From positions 1,054,001 through 1,118,000 of the forward strand of contig NZ_CADFDK010000001.1 in the NCBI RefSeq assembly GCF_902832885.1: 64,000 bases of DNA, given 5' to 3'. The DNA comes from Burkholderia seminalis DSM 23518 (GTDB lineage Bacteria; Pseudomonadota; Gammaproteobacteria; Burkholderiales; Burkholderiaceae). The notes beneath the pieces were generated by a model. The model did not search any database. It was not told the origin of the DNA and saw only the letters and a list, made by a program, of their open reading frames with translations. This document shows, one piece after another, positions 1 through 12,663 of the stretch (position 1 is the first letter of the stretch; each line of letters opens with the position of its first letter). The position numbers and the translations under genes were made by a program.

Positions 1-1
1 C

Positions 2-427
2 GAAGACGGCCACTACGACGTGCAGCAGCCGGCCGACGACGGGTCCGTCACGCATCGCGCACGCGGCCGGCTGCGCAGCGGCGCCGACGGCCGTTACGCA
101 TTCCGCTCGATCCTCGCGGAGCCGTATCCGATTCCGCACGACGGCCCCGTCGGGGCGATGCTCGATGCGCTCGGCCGCCACCCTTGGCGCCCCGCCCACC
201 TGCACTTCATGATCGCAGCGCGCGGCTACGAAACGCTGATCACGCACGTGTTCCGCGACGGCGACCGCTATCTCGACTCCGACGCGGTATTCGGCGTGCG
301 CTCGACGCTCGTCGCCGACTGGGTGCGGCATGCGCCCGGGCTCGCGCCCGACGGGTCGCGAATGGACACGCCGTTCTACACGCTCGACTACGACTTCGTG
401 CTGAATCCCGCGGAGCGGGTCGCATGA
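2..427 (+). CDS. Intradiol ring-cleavage dioxygenase, probable hydroxyquinol 1,2-dioxygenase (C-terminal part)
   Basis: The reading frame enters from the left edge, so only the last ~141 residues are visible. The start EDGHYDVQ and the later RPAHLHF are typical of the catechol/hydroxyquinol dioxygenase family: the Tyr of YDVQ and the His-x-His pair of HLHF are iron(III) ligands. These enzymes cleave the aromatic ring between two hydroxyls in the cytoplasm. Overlap (ATGA) with the Dabb gene and the adjacent maleylacetate reductase make hydroxyquinol the likeliest substrate, giving maleylacetate for the next enzyme. Chlorocatechol or catechol dioxygenase remain alternatives because the N-terminal half, which helps set specificity, lies outside the window. 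Confidence 0.85.
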   Translation, partial: EDGHYDVQQPADDGSVTHRARGRLRSGADGRYAFRSILAEPYPIPHDGPVGAMLDALGRHPWRPAHLHFMIAARGYETLITHVFRDGDRYLDSDAVFGVRSTLVADWVRHAPGLAPDGSRMDTPFYTLDYDFVLNPAERVA

Positions 428-726
428 TCCGGCGCGTCGTCATGTGGAACGTTGCGGGCGCAACCGACTACGAGCGCGCGACGGCGCGCGCCAGCGTCAA
501 GACGGCTTTCGAGAGCCTGCGCGGCAGGATTCCGGGCATGACGCACCTCGAGGTCGGCACGGACCTCGGTGCGGCCGACCGCGCATGCGACCTGATTCTC
601 GTCGCCGAATTCGAATCGCGCGAAGCGCTCGACGGCTACGCGACGCATCCCGAACACGCACGCGTATACGACGCACTGACCGGCCTGCGCACTGCGCGCC
701 ATCAGGTCGACTACGCGACGGAGTGA
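424..726 (+). CDS. Dabb (stress-response alpha/beta barrel) family protein
   Basis: A 100-residue protein beginning MIRRVVMWNV, the usual start of Dabb domains (ferredoxin-like dimeric barrel), with a central EVGTDLGAADRACDLILVAEF strand pair and a final HPEHARVYD helix. The ATG overlaps the stop of the dioxygenase (ATGA), indicating translational coupling. Dabb proteins are found in several aromatic-degradation operons; their role there is poorly defined (isomerase or small-molecule binding). The longer frame beginning at 184 is a shadow of the dioxygenase; the coupled ATG is the sensible start. Confidence 0.8.
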   Translation: MIRRVVMWNVAGATDYERATARASVKTAFESLRGRIPGMTHLEVGTDLGAADRACDLILVAEFESREALDGYATHPEHARVYDALTGLRTARHQVDYATE

Positions 727-733
727 GCACGAC

Positions 734-1801
734 ATGAACTTCATCTATCAGGCGCGGCCGGCCCGCGTCGTCTTCGGCGCAGGCAGCCTGCACCATCTCG
801 AACGCGAAGTACTGGAACTCGGCGCGCAGCGCGCGATCGTGCTCTGCACGCCGGAGCAGCGCGACCTCGCGCAACGCATCGTCGACCGGCTCGGCGCACG
901 TGCCGCCGGGCTGTACGACCGCGCGACGATGCACGTGCCGATCGAGATCGCCCGCGATGCGCAGGCGTTCGCGACATCCTGCGACGCCGATTGCGCGATC
1001 GCGATCGGCGGCGGCTCGACGATCGGCCTGGGCAAGGCGATCGCGCTCGAAAGCTGCCTGCCGATCCTTGCGATACCGACCACGTACGCCGGCAGCGAAA
1101 TGACGCCGATCTACGGCCTGACCGAAGGCGGCCTCAAGCGCACCGGCACGGATGCACGCGTGCTGCCGAAGACGGTGATCTACGATCCCGAGCTCACCGT
1201 GACGCTGCCGGTCGAGCTGTCGGTGACGAGCGGCCTCAATGCGATCGCACACGCGGCGGAGGGCCTGTACGCGGACAACGCAAATCCGGTCATGAGCCTC
1301 GTCGCCGAGGAAGGCATTCGCGCGCTGGCGCGCGGCCTGCCGGGCGTGCGGCGCGATCCCGCCGATCTCGCCGCGCGCGGCGATGCCCTCTACGGCGCGT
1401 GGCTGTGCGGCATGGTGCTCGGCAACGTCGGCATGGCGCTGCACCACAAGCTCTGCCACACGCTCGGCGGCAGCTTCAACCTGCCACACGCACCGACCCA
1501 CACGGTCGTGCTGCCGCATGCGCTCGCGTACAACGCGGCGTACGCGCCCGAGGCGATGCAGCGGATCGCCCGCGCGCTCGGGACCAACGACGCCGCGCGC
1601 GGCCTCTACGCGCTGGCGCGCGACAACGGCGCGCCGGTGTCGTTGAAGGCGATCGGCATGCAGGCGGCCGATCTCGATCGCGCGGCCGACCTCGCGACGG
1701 CCAACCCGTACTGGAACCCTCGCCCGATCGAACGCGACGGCCTGCGCGCGCTGCTGCAGGACGCCTTCGACGGCAACCTGCCCGGCTCGACCGCGTACTG
1801 A
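734..1801 (+). CDS. Maleylacetate reductase (iron-type alcohol dehydrogenase family)
   Basis: 355 residues, normal length for the family. The start MNFIYQARPARVVFGAGSL is characteristic. The GGGSTIGLGKAIAL segment near residues 93-106 is the nucleotide-binding region, and ALHHKLCHTLGG (about 235-246) holds metal-site-region histidines of the iron-type dehydrogenase fold. The enzyme reduces maleylacetate to 3-oxoadipate with NAD(P)H, feeding the beta-ketoadipate pathway. It lies 7 bp after the Dabb gene, so dioxygenase, Dabb and reductase form one operon for hydroxyquinol (1,2,4-trihydroxybenzene) degradation, an intermediate of resorcinol and some chloro- or nitro-aromatic routes. Any upstream hydroxylase would lie outside the window. 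Confidence 0.9.
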   Translation: MNFIYQARPARVVFGAGSLHHLEREVLELGAQRAIVLCTPEQRDLAQRIVDRLGARAAGLYDRATMHVPIEIARDAQAFATSCDADCAIAIGGGSTIGLGKAIALESCLPILAIPTTYAGSEMTPIYGLTEGGLKRTGTDARVLPKTVIYDPELTVTLPVELSVTSGLNAIAHAAEGLYADNANPVMSLVAEEGIRALARGLPGVRRDPADLAARGDALYGAWLCGMVLGNVGMALHHKLCHTLGGSFNLPHAPTHTVVLPHALAYNAAYAPEAMQRIARALGTNDAARGLYALARDNGAPVSLKAIGMQAADLDRAADLATANPYWNPRPIERDGLRALLQDAFDGNLPGSTAY

Positions 1802-1910
1802 GCCGCACATGCGACAAACCCACCAACGAGCCCCGGCGAGACAACCCGCACGAATGCCGAACGACGCCATGCGGCGGCGGGCCGGGACCATGCGGCAGCC
1901 ACGCCTGCGC

Positions 1911-2348
1911 TCACCCGCCGATCTTGAACGTCGGCATCTGCTGCCCGAGCCGCGCGCCCATTTCCGCACCGAGCGCCTGCAGCGCATTGAACGGCCGGAT
2001 CATCACCTCGAACTCGACGATCCGGCCGTCGTCGTCGAAGCGGATCATGTCGATTCCCTTCAGCGCCTTGTCGCCGACGCGCGCGCTGAACTCGAGCACG
2101 ACGCTCCGGCCGTCGTCGCTGACGAACTGGCGGTGATACGCGAAATCCTCGAGGATCGTGATCACCGTGCGCAGCGCGATCAACAGCGCAGGCGCCGGCC
2201 CGTACGGCTTGAACGCCATCGGTGAACGGAACACGGCATCCGGGTGGACGATCGACTCCAGCGGCCCGAAGTCCTTGTTCTCGACCATCACGTGCCACGC
2301 GTCGAGCGACTTCGCGACAGCGGGATGAACCTGCGTCGTTGCATTCAT
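1911..2348 (-). CDS. SnoaL/NTF2-like protein
   Basis: 145 residues starting MNATTQVHPAVAKSL. The pattern is that of the NTF2-like cone fold: an N-terminal helix ending in SLDAWHVMVENKDF, then LESIVHPDAVFRSP, strands with VVLEFSARVGDK, and the terminal IVEFEVMIRPFNAL. Family members include ketosteroid-isomerase-like enzymes, polyketide cyclases and many proteins of unknown role; the catalytic function cannot be decided here. It lies 47 bp downstream of the fadH-like gene on the same strand and probably shares its transcript, suggesting a role in fatty or cyclic acid breakdown (inference). Confidence 0.65.
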   Translation of the reverse strand: MNATTQVHPAVAKSLDAWHVMVENKDFGPLESIVHPDAVFRSPMAFKPYGPAPALLIALRTVITILEDFAYHRQFVSDDGRSVVLEFSARVGDKALKGIDMIRFDDDGRIVEFEVMIRPFNALQALGAEMGARLGQQMPTFKIGG

Positions 2349-2395
2349 CTTCGTAGACTCCTGAATCGTCGAACGGAAAGAAAAGCGAATCGGCG

Positions 2396-4501
<2,106 letters not shown>

Positions 4502-4571
4502 GATCCCTGGCTTGTACTGTGGCCCCGATATGGCAAGATGCGATTCATTCCGCGGCCTCCTCCGATCCGAC

Positions 4572-5108
4572 ATGTCCTTGCCTCACGCCCTCCTCACCGC
4601 GCTCGCCGAACGTCCCGGTTCGGGGTCCGAGCTTGCCGACCGCTTCGATCGCTCGATCGGTTATTTCTGGCAGGCGACGCATCAGCAGATCTATCGCGAA
4701 CTGGGGCGCCTCGAGGAAACGGGCTGGATCGAATCGCTGCCCGCCGAATCGGGCCGTGGCCGCAAGCGTGCCTATCGGATCCTGCCGGCCGGCAAGAAGG
4801 AACTGCGACGCTGGATCGCCGAACAGGAAGATCCGACGCCGCTGCGCGAAGCGTTGATGGTGCGCCTGCGTGCGGAAGCGGTGCTCGGCCCGTCGGGCCT
4901 CGAGGACGAAATCCGGCGGCGGATCGCGCTTCACCAGGAGAAGCTCGACCTGTACCTGAAGATCGAGGCGCGCGATTTTCCGGAAGGCGCCGACTCGCGC
5001 GCGAAACGCTTGCAGCATCTGGTGCTGCAGGCCGGCATCGCGAACGAGCGGTTCTGGGTCGAGTTTTCGCAGGACGCGCTCGACACGCTGCGCTTGCCGA
5101 AGGATTGA
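4572..5108 (+). CDS. PadR family transcriptional regulator
   Basis: 178 residues from MSLPHALLTALAERPGSG. The N-terminal winged helix (about 1-85) shows the PadR signature: LLTALAERPGSGSELADRF, then FWQATHQQIYRELGRLEETGWIE and the wing GRGRKRAYRIL. The C-terminal part (about 95-175) is a helical dimerisation domain rich in charged residues (Vir_C-like). PadR proteins are usually repressors released by phenolic or other small ligands. An ATG 60 bp upstream in the same frame is possible, but the family start fits 4572. Neither site has a strong ribosome-binding sequence. Confidence 0.85.
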   Translation: MSLPHALLTALAERPGSGSELADRFDRSIGYFWQATHQQIYRELGRLEETGWIESLPAESGRGRKRAYRILPAGKKELRRWIAEQEDPTPLREALMVRLRAEAVLGPSGLEDEIRRRIALHQEKLDLYLKIEARDFPEGADSRAKRLQHLVLQAGIANERFWVEFSQDALDTLRLPKD

Positions 5109-5270
5109 TCCGCTGACGGAACATGGGCGGCGTTCGTCTCGGCGCCGATCGGCATCGCACTCGCGCAGCGCATGCGCGGTAACGATGAGCCTGCCGCGGT
5201 TCACGCGGCGCCGCTGCCGCAGGCAATCGGCCGCGCGGCCGACGTTGAATCACCGCGCGGCGAATCAGGA

Positions 5271-6251
<981 letters not shown>

Positions 6252-6399
6252 GCGCTTCTCACTCCTTGCGCGGCGCGGCCGCGCATCGGTACGGTCGGCG
6301 GAATGCTCCCGCCCGGCCGGCTTGCGACGAACCGGCGACGGCCGGCAGCGCCCGCCCCCGCGATATCGTCCGCATGCCGGAATGACGGTGACGCAACGT

Positions 6400-8229
6400 T
6401 CAGAACCACGTGTCCCGCATGTCGAGCGTCGTCGTGTCGACGCTCGACAGCAGATCGAGCTGCGCATCCACCTTCGGCAACTCCCAGCGGAAAAAGTATC
6501 GGGCCGCCGCACGCTTGCCGTCGTGGAAATCGCCGTCGTGCCCGTGCGCGGCAAGCGTCACGTCGAGCCACAGCCATGCGACGACGAGGTGGCCGAACGC
6601 TTCGAGATAGACGCTCGCGTTCGCCAGCCGTGTCCGCGGATCGCCGATCGCGCCGAGCTGCCGCGTGACGTCGCACAGTCGCGCCCAGCGCCGCGCCAGC
6701 GCATCGGCCTGCTCGCGCGTGCCGGCATCCAGCGCTCGCGCGCGCTCGACCGTCGCGCCGATCCGCGCATCGAGCGCATGCAGCAGCGCGCCGTCGTCCT
6801 GGGCGACCTTGCGGCCCAGCAGGTCGAGCGCCTGGATCCCGTGCGTGCCTTCGTGAATCGGATTCAGCCGGTTGTCCCGGTAGAGCCGCTCGACCGCGTA
6901 GTCGCGCGTGTAGCCGTAGCCGCCGTGCACCTGGATCGCGAGATCGTTCGCGGCGAGACACCACTGCGACGGCCAGCTTTTCGCGATCGGCGTGAGGATG
7001 TCGAGCAGGCCCGCGGCCTGGGCGCGCGCGTCCGCGTCGTCGTGCGCGCGTGCTTCATCGACCAGCTTCGCGCAGTACAGGATCAGCGCGAGACCGCCTT
7101 CGACATAGGCCTTCTGCGCGAGCAGCATGCGCCGCACGTCCGGATGCTCGACGATTGGCGCCTGCGGCGCGGCCGCGTCCTTGCCGGCCGGCCCGAGCGG
7201 GCGCCCCTGCGGCCGGTTGCGCGCATAGTCGAGCGCGCGCAGATAACCGGTATAGCCGAGCGCCACCGCACCCGCGCCGACGCCGATGCGCGCCTCGTTC
7301 ATCATGTGGAACATGTAGGCGAGGCCATGGTTCGGCTTGCCGACCAGGTAGCCGATCGCGCCCGCACGCCCTTCCGGACGATAGCGCGTGCCTTCGCCGA
7401 AATTCAGCAGGCAGTTGGTCGTGCCGCGATAGCCCATCTTGTGGTTCAGCCCGGCGAGCACGACGTCGTTGTGCTCGCCCCGCGCACGGCCGTCGGCGCC
7501 CGGCAGGTACTTCGGCACGATGAACAGCGAGATGCCGCGCGTGCCGGGCTGCAGCCGGCCGTGTTCGTCGGGAATCTTCGCGAGCACGAGGTGCACGATG
7601 TTCTCCGCCAGCTCGTGTTCGCCGCCGGAGATCCACATCTTGTTGCCGGTCAGCCGGTAGCGCGGGCCGAGCGGCGCGTCGCCCTCGAAATCCGCCCGCG
7701 TCGCGATGTCGGACAACGACGAGCCGGCTTGCGGTTCGGACAGGCACATCGTGCCGAGGAAGCGCCCTTCCAGTTCCGGGCGCGCGAACGCGTCGATCTG
7801 CGCGGGACTGCCGTGCGCGACGAGCAGGTTCGCGTTGGCGACGGTCAGGAACGGATAGGCGGCCGTCGCGATGTTCGCGGCCTGGAAGAACAGGAACGAT
7901 GCGGCTTCGACCAGCTTCGGCAACCGCATGCCGCCGAGCGCGTCGTCATGGCCCGCGGCGATCAGCCCGGCGTCCGCGAACGCGCGCACGGCCGGCTCGA
8001 CCTCGGGGATCAGCGTCACGCGCTCGCCGTCGAAATGCGGTTCCTCGCGATCGCCGCGCGCCGCATGCGGTGCGAACAGGTTCTCGGCGATCCGCTCGCT
8101 GGTGTCGAGCACCGCGTCGAAGGTCTCGCGACTGTGCTCCGCGAAGCGCGGCAGCGCGGCGAGCGCTTCGGCGTCGAGCCAGTCGTACAGCAGGAACGCG
8201 AGATCGCGTCGCGACATCAACAGGCTCAT
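6400..8229 (-). CDS. Acyl-CoA dehydrogenase (long, ~600-residue type)
   Basis: 609 residues. The acyl-CoA dehydrogenase core spans about residues 60-470. The FAD/substrate region CLSEPQAGSSLSD (about 163-175) and MWISGGEHEL are clear. A Glu in HEGTHGIQALDL (about 457-468) is in the position of the catalytic base of this subclass. The C-terminal ~130 residues are the extra helical domain of long bacterial enzymes (DmdC/FadE-like). A GGGAGG sequence 8 nt before the ATG at 8229 supports the start. It would oxidise an acyl-CoA to the enoyl-CoA and pass electrons to ETF. Alpha-methylacyl or thio-substituted CoA are also possible substrates for this class. Confidence 0.85.
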   Translation of the reverse strand: MSLLMSRRDLAFLLYDWLDAEALAALPRFAEHSRETFDAVLDTSERIAENLFAPHAARGDREEPHFDGERVTLIPEVEPAVRAFADAGLIAAGHDDALGGMRLPKLVEAASFLFFQAANIATAAYPFLTVANANLLVAHGSPAQIDAFARPELEGRFLGTMCLSEPQAGSSLSDIATRADFEGDAPLGPRYRLTGNKMWISGGEHELAENIVHLVLAKIPDEHGRLQPGTRGISLFIVPKYLPGADGRARGEHNDVVLAGLNHKMGYRGTTNCLLNFGEGTRYRPEGRAGAIGYLVGKPNHGLAYMFHMMNEARIGVGAGAVALGYTGYLRALDYARNRPQGRPLGPAGKDAAAPQAPIVEHPDVRRMLLAQKAYVEGGLALILYCAKLVDEARAHDDADARAQAAGLLDILTPIAKSWPSQWCLAANDLAIQVHGGYGYTRDYAVERLYRDNRLNPIHEGTHGIQALDLLGRKVAQDDGALLHALDARIGATVERARALDAGTREQADALARRWARLCDVTRQLGAIGDPRTRLANASVYLEAFGHLVVAWLWLDVTLAAHGHDGDFHDGKRAAARYFFRWELPKVDAQLDLLSSVDTTTLDMRDTWF

Positions 8230-8337
8230 CGTGCTGCCTCCCGGGTGCCGGCTTCGTCAGCCGAATGAAGGGTTCGTGACCGCAAGTTGCTGGCAGGAAT
8301 TTAGCACGATCGTTCGCAAACAACAACGACGAGCGAG

Positions 8338-9105
8338 CTAGTCCGCGTACCCGGGATTAAGTCGATCGAGCCGGCGCAGCAATCCCGGCCAGACGAGCGC
8401 CCCGGCGCCCATCCCGCGCGTGACCGCGGCGATCTGCTGCCTGATACCGTCGAGAATCGGTTGCGCGATCGGCCGCAGCGCCGCGCCGCCGGCCTGCGCG
8501 CGGACCTGGATCATGCACGCGGCCTCGAAGAAGTACATCGCGACGAACGCGTCGGCCGGCGTCGCGCCGACCGTCAAGAGCCCATGATTGCGCAGCATCA
8601 GGTTCGTGTTGCCGCCGAGGTCCCGCACGAGGCGCGCCTTCTCGCCCTCGTCGAGCGCAATGCCTTCGTAATCGTGATACCCGAGCGACGCCAGCACGCC
8701 GAGCGACTGCTGCGACAGCGGCAGCAAGCCGGCTTCCTGCGCCGATACGGCAACGCCGTTGATCGAGTGCGTGTGCATCACGCACAGCGCGTCGTCACGG
8801 GCCGCATGCACCGCGCTGTGAATCGTGAAGCCGGCCGGGTTGATCTCGTACGGCGATTCGGACACCTTGCGACCGTCGAGATCGATCTTGACCAGCGACG
8901 ACGCCGTGATCTCGTCGAACATCATCCCGTACGGGTTGATCAGGACATGATGTTCCGGGCCGGGCACACGCGCCGAGATATGGGTGAACACGAGATCGTC
9001 CCAGCCGAACAGCGCGGTCAGGCGATAGGCCGCCGCCAGGTTGACTCGCGCATCCCATTCGGCGGGAGAAACCGCCTGCTGCACACTGACATCGGATGAG
9101 GCCAC
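8338..9105 (-). CDS. Class II aldolase/adducin family protein
   Basis: 255 residues with the aldolase II fold throughout. Likely zinc ligands are visible in HTHS (about 109-112) and in the RNHGLLTVG stretch (about 170-178); the N-terminal substrate loop is HISARVPG. Bacterial members include fuculose-phosphate aldolase and ribulose-5-phosphate epimerase, but this adducin-like subgroup (VNLAAAYRLTALFGWDDLVFTHIS) is common in proteobacteria and mostly uncharacterised. It is between the molybdenum hydroxylase and the acyl-CoA dehydrogenase on the same strand, with gaps of about 70-110 bp, so a shared transcript is possible but not shown. Confidence 0.8.
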   Translation of the reverse strand: MASSDVSVQQAVSPAEWDARVNLAAAYRLTALFGWDDLVFTHISARVPGPEHHVLINPYGMMFDEITASSLVKIDLDGRKVSESPYEINPAGFTIHSAVHAARDDALCVMHTHSINGVAVSAQEAGLLPLSQQSLGVLASLGYHDYEGIALDEGEKARLVRDLGGNTNLMLRNHGLLTVGATPADAFVAMYFFEAACMIQVRAQAGGAALRPIAQPILDGIRQQIAAVTRGMGAGALVWPGLLRRLDRLNPGYAD

Positions 9106-9177
9106 GTCACACTCCTTGTTCAGGGATCGATGCGAACCGGGCCGCGCGAAGCGGCCCGGCGTCGGAGGGATTGTGCG

Positions 9178-11502
9178 TCAACCCGCCTGCGGCTTCGCGA
9201 GCTGATCGGCAATCGGCAGGCTGCGGATGCGCGTGCCGGTCGCCGCGAAGATCGCGTTGGTCAGCGCCGGTGCGACGGGCGGCAGGCCCGGCTCGCCGAC
9301 GCCGCCGAGCGGTGCCGTGAAGTCGTCCGGCGCGACGAGATGCACGCGGATCTCGCGCGGCGCCTCGTTCATTCTCAGCACCTGGAAGCCGTTGAAGTTG
9401 CTCTGTTCCGGATGGCCGTCCTTGAACGTGATCTCGCCATGCAGCGCGATGCCGAGCCCCATCACCACCGCCCCCTCGAGCTGCGAGCGCACGCGCTCCG
9501 GATTGACCTGAGGCCCGCAGTCGATCGCGATGTCGACGCGCGGCACCGTGATCCTGCCGTCCGCGCCGACCTGCACCTCGCAGACCGCCGCCGTGTACGA
9601 CACGAAACTGCGATGCGCGGCGATCCCGAGCCCGTGCCCCTTCGGCAGCTTGCGCCCCCAGCCGGCTTCGCGCGCGACCGTCTCGACCACGCGCCGCAGC
9701 CGCCCCGTATCGACCGGGTACAGCGCGGGATCCTCGCCGTAGTTCACGTTCTTCACCGTGATGTGCGGCTCGAAGCGCCGCGCGGGCCCGATCAGCGCGA
9801 GCAGGAAATCCTTCGGGTCGCGGCCGGCCGCGTGCGCGAGCTCCGACACGAAGCTCTGGATGCCGAACGCATGCGGGATGTTGTAGACCGAGCGAAACCA
9901 GCCGATCCGCGTGTGCCCTTCGGCAGCCGGATTCTCGATCCGCACGTTCGGGATCGCGAACGGCAGGTCCGCGATCCCCTGAGCCAGTTCGCCCGGCTGC
10001 TCGTGCACGATGTCCGGCTTGAAGGTCGACTGGATCGACGGCGCGACCGTGCGATGCTGCCACGCGACCACCTTCCCCGACGCGTCGATCCCGCCGTCGA
10101 ACGCCTCGAGCGACACCGCGTGGAAATAGTCGTGCGCGATGTCGTCCTCGCGCGTGAACGTCAGCTTCACGGGCGCGCCGACCGCCTTCGACAGCAGCGC
10201 GGCTTCCACCACGTAATCGGGTTTCGACTTGCGGCCGAATCCGCCGCCGAGCAGCGTCACGTTGACCGTCACGCGCTCGGTCGGCAGCGCGAGCGCCTTC
10301 GCGACCTCGTCGCGGGTGGTCTGGGGCGCCTGCGTGCAGGTCCACACCTCGCAGCGGCCGTCGGCCACGCGCGCGACGGCTGCGGGCGGCTCCATCGTCG
10401 CGTGGGCGAGATGCGGGATGTAGTACGTCGCACGGACGCGTTTCGCGGCGCCGGCGAGCGCCGCGGCCGCATCGCCGTCGTTGCGGATCACGTCGCCCGG
10501 CTGCGCGGCGGCCGCCTCGAGCGCCTTGCGATAGTCGGCCGAGTCGTAGCCCGCGTGGGGCCCGCGCTTCCAGTCGATCTTCAGTTGCGCGCGCGCCTGG
10601 ATGGCCGTCCACGTGTCGCGTGCGACGACGGCCACGCCGCCGAGCGGCTGGAAGCCGGACGGCAGCGGCGCCGACGCAAGCTGCACGACCTTGACGACGC
10701 CCGGCAGTTTCTCGGCCGCCGACGCATCGAATGACGCGACCGTATCGCCGTAGGCCGGCGGCCGCGCAACGACCGCATACAGCATGCCGTCGAGCCGCGT
10801 GTCGATCCCGTAGTGCGCACGGCCGCCGACGATGTCGCGCCCGTCGATCAGCGCGGTCTTGCCCTTGCCGATATAGCGGAATTCGGCCGGTGCCTTCAAC
10901 GCGAGCGTCTTCGTGTCGGGCACCGGCAACGCGGCCGCTTTCGCGGCGAGTTCGCCGAAACCGAGCTTGCGCCCGCCCTTCGTGTCGACGACCTCGTGCA
11001 CCGATGCCTTGACCTGGCCCACATCGACGCCCCACTCGGTCGCGGCCGCCTGCTCGAGCATCGTGCGCGCGGCGGCCCCTGCCCGACGCAGCGCGGCGAA
11101 ACTCTGGCGCAGGCTGCGCGAGCCGTCGGTGTTCTGGTTGCCGTAGCGCGGCTCGTCGCCGACGGCCTGCGCGACCTTCACGCGCGCCCAGTCGGCACCC
11201 AGCTCGTCGGCGACCACGAGCGCGACGCTCGTGCGCACGCCCTGTCCCATCTCGGAGCGGATGCAGGTGACGGTCACGGTGCCGTCCGGGGCGATCGCGA
11301 CGAACAGGTGCGGATCGTCGCGCAGCCCGTGCGGCATCCCGGCGCCGCCGTATTGCGGGTTCGTGCTGACGGGCGGCTGCACCGGTGCCGCGGCCTGCGC
11401 GAGCGACGGCACGCCGAACGCGAGCAGCAGCCCGCCGGACGCGAAGCCCAGCAGCAGCGCGCGGCGGCTTTCGTTGTGGACGGAGAGTTCGGGCGCGCTC
11501 AT
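9178..11502 (-). CDS. Molybdopterin-binding subunit of a xanthine-oxidase-family dehydrogenase (IorB-like)
   Basis: 774 residues. The N-terminus has a twin-arginine-type signal ([20 protein letters not shown], then an AQA site near residue 37), so the enzyme is probably exported folded to the periplasm. The mature part follows the aldehyde oxidase/isoquinoline 1-oxidoreductase beta-subunit pattern, with [20 protein letters not shown] near the start and [16 protein letters not shown] in the middle (molybdopterin contacts). The start overlaps the stop of the 2Fe-2S subunit (ATGA). The pair would hydroxylate an aldehyde or N-heterocycle. No cytochrome c subunit or XdhC-like maturation factor is adjacent. 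The exact substrate cannot be told. Confidence 0.85.
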   Translation of the reverse strand: MSAPELSVHNESRRALLLGFASGGLLLAFGVPSLAQAAAPVQPPVSTNPQYGGAGMPHGLRDDPHLFVAIAPDGTVTVTCIRSEMGQGVRTSVALVVADELGADWARVKVAQAVGDEPRYGNQNTDGSRSLRQSFAALRRAGAAARTMLEQAAATEWGVDVGQVKASVHEVVDTKGGRKLGFGELAAKAAALPVPDTKTLALKAPAEFRYIGKGKTALIDGRDIVGGRAHYGIDTRLDGMLYAVVARPPAYGDTVASFDASAAEKLPGVVKVVQLASAPLPSGFQPLGGVAVVARDTWTAIQARAQLKIDWKRGPHAGYDSADYRKALEAAAAQPGDVIRNDGDAAAALAGAAKRVRATYYIPHLAHATMEPPAAVARVADGRCEVWTCTQAPQTTRDEVAKALALPTERVTVNVTLLGGGFGRKSKPDYVVEAALLSKAVGAPVKLTFTREDDIAHDYFHAVSLEAFDGGIDASGKVVAWQHRTVAPSIQSTFKPDIVHEQPGELAQGIADLPFAIPNVRIENPAAEGHTRIGWFRSVYNIPHAFGIQSFVSELAHAAGRDPKDFLLALIGPARRFEPHITVKNVNYGEDPALYPVDTGRLRRVVETVAREAGWGRKLPKGHGLGIAAHRSFVSYTAAVCEVQVGADGRITVPRVDIAIDCGPQVNPERVRSQLEGAVVMGLGIALHGEITFKDGHPEQSNFNGFQVLRMNEAPREIRVHLVAPDDFTAPLGGVGEPGLPPVAPALTNAIFAATGTRIRSLPIADQLAKPQAG

Positions 11503-11960
11503 GCGGCACCTCCGCGGCGCACGGCCAGGCGGATCGCCGCGCGAATGCGCGTGTAGGTGCCGCAGCGGCAGATGTTGCCGGACATCGCATCGTCGATGTC
11601 GGCATCGGTCGGATGGGGATTCGTCTTCAGCAGCGATGCGGCCTGCATGATCTGCCCGGACTGGCAGTAGCCGCATTGCGCGACGTTCAGTTCCTGCCAT
11701 GCCTGCTGCAGCGGGTGGGTCAGGTCGGTCGACAGTCCCTCGATCGTCGTCACGCGCTTGCCGGAAGCCGCCGCAACGGGCGTGATGCACGACCGGATCG
11801 CGACGCCGTCGAGATGAACGGTACACGCGCCGCACAGCGCCATCCCGCAGCCGAACTTGGTGCCGGTGTGGCCGAGCACGTCGCGCAGATACCAGAGCAA
11901 CGGCATGTCGGGATTGCCGTCGAAGTGTTGCTCGCTACCGTTGACGGTCAGCGTGATCAT
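11499..11960 (-). CDS. (2Fe-2S)-binding subunit of the same dehydrogenase (IorA-like)
   Basis: 153 residues. The N-terminal ferredoxin-like [2Fe-2S] cluster is seen in [17 protein letters not shown] and the following RSC; the C-terminal four-helix [2Fe-2S] domain is seen in [10 protein letters not shown] and [12 protein letters not shown]. This two-cluster layout is diagnostic for the small subunit of molybdenum hydroxylases. It transfers electrons from the molybdenum subunit encoded immediately downstream with a 4-bp overlap. No signal peptide is present; export would be by hitchhiking on the Tat-bearing partner. Confidence 0.9.
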   Translation of the reverse strand: MITLTVNGSEQHFDGNPDMPLLWYLRDVLGHTGTKFGCGMALCGACTVHLDGVAIRSCITPVAAASGKRVTTIEGLSTDLTHPLQQAWQELNVAQCGYCQSGQIMQAASLLKTNPHPTDADIDDAMSGNICRCGTYTRIRAAIRLAVRRGGAA

Positions 11961-12663
11961 CGTTCACCTCCTGGTCGAGGCGCCCGCGTCGCACCACGGG
12001 TGCCGTGTGGGGATTCGAACGGTGCCGGCCCGGCACCGCCTGGCGGACTGCTTCGCCGGAAGCACCAGCGGCCGACGGGCTATCGGTGCCGATGACGACC
12101 GGGTGTTCGACTCCGAGCGAAAGCGGGCGCCCGCGGGTCCCGATTCTGCCCCATGCAAACCGTCACTCAGGCGACGCGACCCTGTCGGGGCTGCCAGAAA
12201 CGGTGCCCGGGATCACCGCTGCCCCCGCGCGCGACGTCCGGCCCGGAGGGCTTCGACATGCCCGGGCAGGCGGATTCGTATGGGGATTGAGCCGCGCTCC
12301 AACTTTAACCGATGTGCGGCAGCTTTGCGCCGCCGGGCGCTTTCCAGCCGACCGGGTCGAGACCGAACTCGCGCGGCATGGGTTGCGACGGATGACCGGG
12401 GATCGGATGCATCGGACCCCCGCATCTGAAACCGGGAGTTTGCCGTGCATTCCGGCCGATGCGGGGCGGGTATCCGCGGAAGTATCCATGCGCGGCGCCG
12501 CACCGAGAACGGAGCAGTCCGCTAAGACAGTCTTGAAGAACGCGGCGGGAAAATTCGTTCGGGGTCGCGCAAATGCGATGATCCGGCCGGCCTGGCGGCC
12601 GAACCGGATCCTCGCGCGCGACGGTAACGAACGGTACGGAAGTACGCTATCGCGCGATCCGGC
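11961..12663. other. 703-bp intergenic region, no convincing gene
   Basis: Both flanking genes are on the minus strand: this region lies upstream of the 2Fe-2S subunit and downstream of wecB. Open frames are present on both strands but have arginine- and proline-rich, shadow-like composition. It presumably contains the promoter of the dehydrogenase operon and the end of the wecB transcript; I could not identify either site with confidence. Confidence 0.4.

Noticed and set aside
12007-12040. GGGATTCGAAC-like T-loop suggesting a tRNA on the minus strand
   Set aside because: The bases on either side cannot form a 5-bp T-stem and there is no acceptor or anticodon arm.
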